Below are positions 1-4,144 of a DNA stretch of 5,792 bases, in pieces. Both the position numbers and the translations under genes were made by a program. A model generated the notes under the pieces. That model searched no databases. It was given only the letters and a program-made list of their open reading frames with translations, and was not told the origin of the DNA. Location of the stretch: positions 1 to 5,792 of the forward strand of contig DAOVTR010000123.1 of the NCBI GenBank assembly GCA_030633015.1, written 5' to 3'. Origin of the DNA: Bdellovibrionales bacterium. GTDB lineage: Bacteria; Bdellovibrionota; Bacteriovoracia; Bacteriovoracales; Bacteriovoracaceae. Every line of letters starts with the position of its first letter. Within the stretch, counting starts at the first letter, position 1.

Positions 1-24
1 AATGGAATTTTCAATTGTAGAATC

Positions 25-792
25 TTACCCACCATAAATTTCAAAGCCATAATTGGGATCATCGTGAGGTTTAACTCCTGCATCAGTTCTAAAAACGCAT
101 CTTCTTACAGTGCTATTTTCGGTGATATGAAAGTAGGAGGCGTAGCGCCCCTCTCCCCAGAACCACGACTCTTCCAATAAAATTCTTTTTGCTTTGACTG
201 TATATTCAGGATAGGTTGCTGTAATGCTAAAAGTAACTCCATAGTGACTTGTGGTATTTAAATGGATAGCACATCTTCTAATTGTTATATGTTCACAGGC
301 ATCAAGTTTTCCACCTGTCTTTATTATACGCAGTCCTTGAATTAGAACGTTATCAATCTCTTCTAATCTAAAACCTGTGCCATCAAGTGTGGCCATATGA
401 TCATGCTCTGCTTTTATGGTGGTAAAATTGCCATTTGCTCCAGTGATACTGGTATTAAAATCTGTTCCACTTGGAACTTCGTTATCAATTTTGTTTGCAT
501 CTCCAGTATATATACCATCTTTTAAGATAATGGTGTCACCACCTTGGATCATGTTAAAAGCTTTATCTAGCGTGGCCCAGGGGGCCTCTGTAGTACCATT
601 ACCATTTATATCGCTACCAGTAGGAGAGATGTAATACTCAGTTCCTTGATTATTGACAGGCCCAGTGGCGTCAATAATTTCTTGATTGGTTGAGTTGATG
701 GGGTCTGAAATATAACTTGTTTGTGTTTTGAAATTGCTGTCTATGCAACCTAATAAAAATAACGAAAATAGAAGATATAAAATATTTTTCAC
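25..792 (-). CDS. Lipoprotein with right-handed beta-helix (DUF1565-like) fold, probably cut short by an in-frame stop
   Basis: The 255-residue product starts with a lipoprotein signal peptide (lipobox L-L-G-C, lipidated Cys16), so it is expected in the envelope, anchored to a membrane. A linker of about 35 residues leads to a DUF1565-like start near residues 53-100 (EYYISPTGSD, then APWATLDKA and GGDTIILKDGIYTG). Rungs typical of pectate-lyase-like parallel beta-helices follow, such as residues 148-157 (NVLIQGLRII), 168-176 and 226-234. The start is GTG at 790-792, supported by AGAGG at 801-805, 8 bases upstream. Such folds often bind or cleave polysaccharide, but I see no catalytic motif, so the substrate is unknown. 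The product is short for this fold. Past the TAA at 25-27 the same frame reads DSTIENSI to the window edge, which resembles its own rung NSTVRRCV. A nonsense mutation or a sequencing error in a longer gene is plausible. Confidence 0.8.
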   Translation of the reverse strand: MKNILYLLFSLFLLGCIDSNFKTQTSYISDPINSTNQEIIDATGPVNNQGTEYYISPTGSDINGNGTTEAPWATLDKAFNMIQGGDTIILKDGIYTGDANKIDNEVPSGTDFNTSITGANGNFTTIKAEHDHMATLDGTGFRLEEIDNVLIQGLRIIKTGGKLDACEHITIRRCAIHLNTTSHYGVTFSITATYPEYTVKAKRILLEESWFWGEGRYASYFHITENSTVRRCVFRTDAGVKPHDDPNYGFEIYGG

Positions 793-803
793 TAATAAAA
801 CCT

Positions 804-833
804 CTAAATTTGATAAAGCTTTATCGAATTTAG
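804..833. promoter_or_regulatory. 30-bp near-perfect palindrome overlapping the RBS of the beta-helix lipoprotein gene
   Basis: The two halves are fully complementary except for one pair (T811/G826). The core at 812-825, GATAAAGCTTTATC, is a perfect palindrome, flanked by CTAAATT and AATTTAG. It lies directly downstream of a TATAAT (837-842, minus strand), and its far end shares two bases with the AGAGG ribosome binding site. That position suits an operator for a dimeric repressor. In the minus-strand transcript it could instead fold into a 12-bp stem with an AGCU loop and one C-A mismatch, partly hiding the ribosome binding site. The symmetry is seen directly; either role is inferred. Confidence 0.55.
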
Positions 834-836
834 TTA

Positions 837-842
837 ATTATA
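837..842 (-). promoter_or_regulatory. Candidate -10 box (TATAAT) for the beta-helix lipoprotein gene
   Basis: Read on the minus strand this is a consensus TATAAT, placing the transcription start near 830, inside the palindrome at 804-833. There is no good -35 hexamer 16-18 bases upstream. The promoter is therefore weak, activator-dependent or a chance match in AT-rich DNA. Confidence 0.3.
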
Positions 843-869
843 ACTTTAGATATGTTTGTATAAAAACAA

Positions 870-898
870 TTGAACAAGTTAAGTGTAACCTCTTAAAT
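870..898 (+). promoter_or_regulatory. Candidate sigma-70-type promoter upstream of the leader ORF and lemA operon
   Basis: TTGAAC (870-875) and TTAAAT (893-898) are separated by 17 bases, with 8 of 12 consensus positions matched. Transcription would start near 905, giving a leader of about 140 bases before lemA that contains the small ORF at 934-969. This is a by-eye match in AT-rich DNA. Confidence 0.3.
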
Positions 899-933
899 TT
901 ATAGTGTTTTGGTGGCTTTGTAGGAGTGAGTGC

Positions 934-969
934 ATGCCTGTTAAAGTTGGCAGTAATAAGACGTTTTAG
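934..969 (+). CDS. Possible 11-codon leader peptide or remnant ORF upstream of lemA
   Basis: An ATG at 934 has an AGGAG at 922-926 with an ideal 7-base spacing, which is better than chance for this AT-rich spacer. The frame encodes MPVKVGSNKTF and ends at TAG 967-969. Beyond the TAG the same frame stays open for 16 more codons (SKQVCSFIKKKVESID) to TAA at 1018-1020, shortly before lemA. It could be a short regulatory leader peptide or the decayed remains of a small gene interrupted by a stop. I recognise no family, and there is no attenuator-like codon run or obvious terminator after it. Confidence 0.2.
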   Translation: MPVKVGSNKTF

Positions 970-980
970 AGTAAACAAGT

Positions 981-1009
981 TTGCTCATTTATAAAAAAAA
1001 AAGTAGAGT
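981..1009 (+). promoter_or_regulatory. Alternative weak promoter close to lemA
   Basis: TTGCTC (981-986) and TAGAGT (1004-1009) are 17 bases apart and match 7 of 12 consensus positions. The spacer contains a run of ten A (993-1002). Transcription would start near 1016, giving a short leader for lemA. It competes with the candidate at 870-898 and cannot be settled by sequence alone. Confidence 0.22.
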
Positions 1010-1043
1010 CCATAGATTAATAATTAAAAAATGAGGATTGATT

Positions 1044-1619
1044 ATGAATAAGATTATTTTAGGGTTAGTGATTGTGCTTCTTACATCTTGTGGAATGCAG
1101 AGTATTCCTACGGCGCTTAATGAGGTGGATGCAACTTGGGCCGAAGTTCAAAATCAATATAAGAGGCGAAGTGACTTGATTCCTAATCTTGTTTCAGTTG
1201 TTAAAGGCTATGCTAGCCATGAAAAAGAGACACTGCAGGCAGTTATTGAAGCGCGAGCAAAAGCAACTTCTGTAAATGTTAATGCTGCAGGATTAAATAA
1301 ACAGTCAATGGCAAAATTTTCACAGGCGCAAGGTGGACTGACTTCAGCACTAAGTCGCTTGATGGTAGTGGTAGAAAAATATCCAGATTTGAAGGCCTCT
1401 GCAAATTTCAGGGATTTGCAAGTTCAATTGGAGGGAACAGAAAATCGTATTACAGTGGCACGTAATCGCTACATTCAATCAATAAAAGGCTTTAATAACT
1501 TGGTTACAGTACCTCCATCATCTTGGTATAACTCCATGTTTTTAAAACATGTTAAGAAACCTCAGTTTCAAGTTGAAAATATTAAAGAGATGGAACAAGC
1601 TCCTAAGGTTAAATTTTAA
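1044..1619 (+). CDS. lemA: LemA family lipoprotein
   Basis: The 191-residue product has family features along its whole length. Its signal peptide has lipobox L-T-S-C (Cys16), which predicts a membrane-anchored lipoprotein with a helical domain. Residues 29-63 contain the hallmark DATWAEVQNQYKRRSDLIPNLV followed at once by SVVKGYASHEKE, then EARAKA. Residues 105-150 match the second conserved block (RLMVVVEKYPDLKA, LQVQLEGTENRITVARNRY). The C-terminal end has the P-x-S-x-x-x family segment near 157-165. Length is normal. I chose ATG 1044 because GAGGA (1033-1037) lies 6 bases upstream; a TTG at 1038 is in frame but too close to that site. LemA proteins are conserved, but their molecular role in Gram-negatives is not well established. 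Its TAA overlaps the next ATG by one base, so it is co-translated with the TPM genes. Confidence 0.95.
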   Translation: MNKIILGLVIVLLTSCGMQSIPTALNEVDATWAEVQNQYKRRSDLIPNLVSVVKGYASHEKETLQAVIEARAKATSVNVNAAGLNKQSMAKFSQAQGGLTSALSRLMVVVEKYPDLKASANFRDLQVQLEGTENRITVARNRYIQSIKGFNNLVTVPPSSWYNSMFLKHVKKPQFQVENIKEMEQAPKVKF

Positions 1620-2332
1620 TGAAATATCTTATACTTTTTTGGATTACTATAATTTTAAGTCAGCCTCTTTTTGCAATAGATATTCCGACGGTTAGGCCAG
1701 TTATTGACCGTGCTGGCTTACTATCAACTCAAGTTAAACAATCTCTAACTAATGCGTTGGAACAGGTAAAAAATCAAACCACCAACGAAATAGTCGTATT
1801 TACTGTTGATTCACTAGAGGGAGAATCTATTGATGGATTTTCAATGAGGGTTGTTGAGAATTGGAAGTTAGGCCAAAAAGGAAAGGATAATGGAGTTTTA
1901 TTTTTAATATCACTTAAAGATCGCAAAATGAGAATTGAGGTCGGTCAGGGATTGGAAGGAGTTCTTCCAGATATCAGTGCAGGTAGAATTATTAGAGAAG
2001 CGACTTCTTATTTTAAGAGAGGCGAGTATCAGCAGGGAATAATTTTGGGAGTATCAGAAATTATTAAAAAAACTGGTGGAGAGCTTAGAGATGCTCCTCG
2101 GGTTAGAAATAGAAGATCTGGATCAACAAGATCTATATTCATGATCATTTTTTTCATTTTAATCTCTCTTCTTGGAGGTGGTCGAAGACGCGGAAGAGGT
2201 GGATTTGTTACTGCGTTACTGCTTGGAAGTATGATCGGTGGTGGAAGATCAAGTGGTGGCGGTTTTTCTAGTGGAGGCGGCTTTGGCGGCGGCGGAGGTT
2301 TTTCTGGCGGTGGCGCGAGTGGGGGTTGGTAA
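1619..2332 (+). CDS. Secreted/membrane-anchored TPM-domain protein with glycine-rich tail (YgcG-like)
   Basis: The 237-residue protein has a signal peptide (residues 1-19, ending QPLFA), then a TPM domain (TPM_phosphatase Pfam family) at about 24-152. Diagnostic stretches are VIDRAGLLS, NEIVVFTVDSLEGESIDGF, VVENWKLGQKGKDNGVLFLIS and RKMRIEVGQGLEGVLPD. A hydrophobic segment at 173-186 should anchor it in the inner membrane with the TPM domain in the periplasm. A basic patch (RRRGRGG) and a Gly/Ser/Phe tail ending GGGASGGW follow. This is the usual architecture of bacterial YgcG-type proteins. Acid phosphatase activity has been reported for the plant relative, but no activity can be assigned here. 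The start is set by the TAATG overlap with lemA, which implies translational coupling and shared function with LemA. Confidence 0.93.
   Translation: MKYLILFWITIILSQPLFAIDIPTVRPVIDRAGLLSTQVKQSLTNALEQVKNQTTNEIVVFTVDSLEGESIDGFSMRVVENWKLGQKGKDNGVLFLISLKDRKMRIEVGQGLEGVLPDISAGRIIREATSYFKRGEYQQGIILGVSEIIKKTGGELRDAPRVRNRRSGSTRSIFMIIFFILISLLGGGRRRGRGGFVTALLLGSMIGGGRSSGGGFSSGGGFGGGGGFSGGGASGGW
2237..2329 (+). repeat. Glycine-codon low-complexity tract in the TPM gene
   Basis: The last 31 codons are mostly GGN glycine codons with interspersed Ser, Phe and Arg (residues 207-237 of the TPM protein). The tract is much richer in G than the surrounding AT-rich DNA, because of its amino-acid content. Such tails are normal for YgcG-like proteins, and the tract could vary in length between strains by slippage. 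Confidence 0.6.
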
Positions 2333-2949
2333 TGAAGATATCAAATGAAGACAAGCAGTTAATTAGTGATTCTATAAAAAAAGCGGAGTCAAAAACTTCA
2401 GGAGAAATTGTTCCTGTTATAATTAGTCGGTCAGATTTTTATCCAGCGGTTCATTTTAGGTTGGCCTTGATTGTAGGAATACTGTGCTCACTTATAATTT
2501 ATAATGTTTATGATTTTGATGATCCTATTGTTCTTATTTGGGGTCAGTTTCCAGGAATCTTTCTGGGATACTTTTTAGGATATATACCGTTTTTAAAAAG
2601 GCTATTTACAACGAAGGCAGAGATGCAAGAAGAGGTTTATCAACAGGCCATTCAAATGTTTTACGAAAACAGTGTATCCATAACAAAAGATCGTACCGGT
2701 ATAATGATTTTTATCTCGCTACTAGAGAGAAAAGTACAAGTGCTTGCTGATTGTGGAATTAATGAAAAAGTAGCAGCGGATTATTGGAATAATATTGTTG
2801 AAAACATACTTTCAAGTATTAAAACTGGAAAATTAATTGAAGGGATGGCCCAAGCAATTGATAGCTGTGGACAAAGTTTGATTGAGAATTTCCCAATTCA
2901 AGATGATGATAAAAATGAAATTTCAGATGAATTAATTACTGATTTGTAA
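2332..2949 (+). CDS. TPM-domain integral membrane protein (COG3762-like)
   Basis: The 205-residue protein has no signal peptide. It opens with the first part of a TPM fold at residues 1-35 (SNEDKQLISDSIKKAESKTSGEIVPVIISRSDFY). Two membrane segments at about 43-59 and 66-88 are inserted, then the fold resumes at about 105-185, including RTGIMIFISLLERKVQVLADCGINEKV, the typical signature of this membrane-TPM family. The acidic tail (DDDKNEISDE) is nondescript. I chose ATG 2332, which shares its A with the TAA of the preceding gene; TTG 2326 is in frame but inside that gene. It is the third member of the LemA-TPM-TPM cluster, and the tight coupling suggests the three products work together at the inner membrane. 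Its biochemical activity is unknown. Confidence 0.9.
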   Translation: MKISNEDKQLISDSIKKAESKTSGEIVPVIISRSDFYPAVHFRLALIVGILCSLIIYNVYDFDDPIVLIWGQFPGIFLGYFLGYIPFLKRLFTTKAEMQEEVYQQAIQMFYENSVSITKDRTGIMIFISLLERKVQVLADCGINEKVAADYWNNIVENILSSIKTGKLIEGMAQAIDSCGQSLIENFPIQDDDKNEISDELITDL

Positions 2950-2958
2950 GGAGACTTG

Positions 2959-3324
2959 ATGAACAAAATATTAGTCGCAGTTGCTCTGTTTTTATTATTT
3001 ACCACTGTAAATGCTTTTGATCAACAGTGTTCATCAGTTGATCTTGAGTATCAAGCAGATCTATATGCTCAAATTGATAAGAGTTTTGGAAAGGCGCAAA
3101 TTGAAATTACAGGCCCTCGATTTGGAAGATATAGCGAAAGCTATGATAGTCTTTCCGCAGAATACTTTTTAGATGAAAGTTTTGGTAGTCTTGAGTTTGT
3201 TATTTCTTATGAGTACGGAAAGTCTTATAATGTTGTTTTTAATACGTTAGATTATTCAAAGGCAAAGCTTTATAGAGTAATATTTAATAGAACAAGATTT
3301 GTTGCTGATTTAGTGTGTGATTAA
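2959..3324 (+). CDS. Small secreted protein of unknown function, fourth gene of the lemA operon
   Basis: I do not recognise a family. The 121-residue product has a clear Sec signal peptide (MNKILVAVALFLLFTTVNA, likely cleavage before Phe20), so it should be periplasmic or secreted. The mature part of about 100 residues is rich in Tyr, Phe, Ser and Asp and is probably all beta. It has only two cysteines, Cys24 near the mature N-terminus and Cys120 next to last, placed to tie the two ends by a disulfide. ATG 2959 is preferred over the in-frame TTG 2956 because AAGGAG (2948-2953) lies 5 bases before it. The gene follows the membrane TPM gene after 9 bases, so co-transcription is very likely. A role linked to LemA/TPM is inferred from position only. 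Confidence 0.8.
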   Translation: MNKILVAVALFLLFTTVNAFDQQCSSVDLEYQADLYAQIDKSFGKAQIEITGPRFGRYSESYDSLSAEYFLDESFGSLEFVISYEYGKSYNVVFNTLDYSKAKLYRVIFNRTRFVADLVCD

Positions 3325-3328
3325 AACA

Positions 3329-3353
3329 ATCTATTTACAATTTTCAAATAGAT
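3329..3353 (-). terminator. Weak hairpin between the convergent genes, possible terminator
   Basis: Arms at 3329-3336 (ATCTATTT) and 3346-3353 (AAATAGAT) pair perfectly over 8 bp around a 9-base loop. The hairpin overlaps the end of the minus-strand gene and is followed on the minus strand by TGTTTT. The stem has only one G-C pair and the T tract is short, so termination would be weak. No better terminator is visible between the genes, whose stop codons are only 6 bases apart. Confidence 0.3.
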
Positions 3354-3744
3354 ATTCAAAACTTTCACCATAGGTATCAGTGATTTTAATTAACATATCA
3401 GTACCATTTAATGATGCAAGATATCCAAAGTTTCTACCAACAGCTTCATAGTCCCATAATTTTGCAGTCTCATAAGAAAGGGTAAAGTCTGACATGATAA
3501 TAATAATATCTTTCTTTTGAGCATCGTATTTTAATACAACATCTTTAAAAGAGTCATTTTGAGTGCCAATTCTTTCAGTAAAATAATTAACAACCTTATC
3601 ATCGGTAATAATCATTTCGTACCAGCCTTTAACGGGCCACGATCTATGGTCGGTAAAAGTCATTGCTCCATTATCACAAGATAACGACATGGCATAAGTG
3701 CTTATTGAAGTTAAAATTAAAAGTAAAGCTAAGGTTGTTTTCAT
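3331..3744 (-). CDS. Small secreted protein of unknown function
   Basis: I do not recognise a family. The 137-residue product has a Sec signal peptide (MKTTLALLLILTSISTYA, likely cleavage before Met19) and a mature part of about 119 residues that looks mainly beta-stranded (for example KDIIIIMSDFTLSYE). Its only cysteines are Cys23, five residues into the mature chain, and Cys136, next to last. That is the same end-to-end placement as in the convergent neighbour at 2959-3324, although the sequences between show no clear similarity by eye. I chose ATG 3742-3744 because GGAG (3751-3754) is 6 bases upstream; an in-frame TTG at 3756 overlaps that site. It is transcribed toward the lemA operon and is probably a single-gene unit. 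Expected location is the periplasm or outside the cell. Confidence 0.75.
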   Translation of the reverse strand: MKTTLALLLILTSISTYAMSLSCDNGAMTFTDHRSWPVKGWYEMIITDDKVVNYFTERIGTQNDSFKDVVLKYDAQKKDIIIIMSDFTLSYETAKLWDYEAVGRNFGYLASLNGTDMLIKITDTYGESFEYLFENCK

Positions 3745-3801
3745 CTCTATCTCCAATTATAGTTAGACACACAAACTTCTAGCATAAACTCACGGATAAT
3801 G

Positions 3802-3824
3802 TATAAATATAAAAGTTATTTATA
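3802..3824. repeat. Inverted repeat in the divergent intergenic region
   Basis: Perfect 8-bp arms TATAAATA (3802-3809) and TATTTATA (3817-3824) flank a 7-base spacer, 58 bases upstream of the minus-strand secreted-protein start. It could be an operator, but arms made only of A and T arise easily by chance here. Confidence 0.25.
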
Positions 3825-3859
3825 ATGATTTCAAAAAAATATGGCCCATTAACACTGAG

Positions 3860-3883
3860 AATTATAATATTTCACTTATAATT
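3860..3883. repeat. Second inverted repeat in the divergent intergenic region
   Basis: Perfect 8-bp arms AATTATAA (3860-3867) and TTATAATT (3876-3883) flank an 8-base spacer, between the divergent secreted-protein and microprotein genes. The arms contain TATAA-like sequence on both strands, so promoter elements are an alternative reading. The rest of 3745-3942 is AT-rich, and I see no gene in it. Confidence 0.25.
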
Positions 3884-3931
3884 AGCTGTAATTAAATGAG
3901 AAGATATGATTACTTATTAGTTAAATATTAA

Positions 3932-3937
3932 TATAAT
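3932..3937 (+). promoter_or_regulatory. Consensus -10 box (TATAAT) at the microprotein start
   Basis: An exact TATAAT ends 5 bases before the ATG at 3943, so transcription would begin at or next to that A. No convincing -35 hexamer stands 16-18 bases upstream. The promoter could also serve the Fe-S ATPase gene at 4145. Confidence 0.4.
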
Positions 3938-3942
3938 TTATT

Positions 3943-4050
3943 ATGAAAAAAATTAACAAAAATAGAATTTTAATAAAAATTGCTCTACTTATTGGATCAC
4001 TAATTGTTTGGTATTTCATGTATGAGGGGATAGTTACTCCAACTAATTAA
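3943..4050 (+). CDS. 35-residue single-pass membrane microprotein
   Basis: The frame runs ATG to TAA and encodes a basic N-terminus (MKKINKNRILIK), one hydrophobic segment at about residues 12-26 (IKIALLIGSLIVWYF) and a short tail ending TPTN. By the positive-inside rule the N-terminus should be cytoplasmic. This is the usual design of bacterial membrane microproteins. No Shine-Dalgarno sequence precedes the ATG, an in-frame TAA at 3934 rules out a longer upstream form, and a TATAAT ends 5 bases upstream. If real, it is probably translated from a leaderless mRNA. It lies 94 bases before the Fe-S ATPase gene on the same strand and could be co-transcribed with it. I know of no homologue, and chance cannot be excluded for so short a frame. 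Confidence 0.5.
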   Translation: MKKINKNRILIKIALLIGSLIVWYFMYEGIVTPTN

Positions 4051-4144
4051 AGTTTTATTAAGACGAACTCTTTTTACAAAATTTTTCATTACACTTCTTT
4101 GATAATTGGAAACTCGGTGGTAATAGTCACAGTAAGGAGTTTAA

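Noticed and set aside
416..634. Plus-strand open frame of 72 codons
   Set aside because: It lies antisense inside the beta-helix lipoprotein gene, whose product has clear domain features, and it has no recognisable protein character.
926..994. GTG-started 22-codon frame overlapping the micro-ORF
   Set aside because: Its start overlaps the AGGAG that would have to serve as its ribosome binding site, so initiation there is unlikely.
991..1002. Run of ten A as a site of programmed slippage
   Set aside because: It is in a non-coding spacer with no frame on either side that would need shifting; an AT-rich promoter spacer explains it.
2538..2750. Plus-strand open frame of 70 codons
   Set aside because: It is out of frame inside the membrane TPM gene, whose frame carries the family motifs.
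4051..4144. Possible terminator or attenuator between the microprotein and the Fe-S ATPase gene
   Set aside because: The only pairing, AAAGTT with AACTCTTT before a short T run, needs a bulge and has a very weak stem, so no terminator is claimed.
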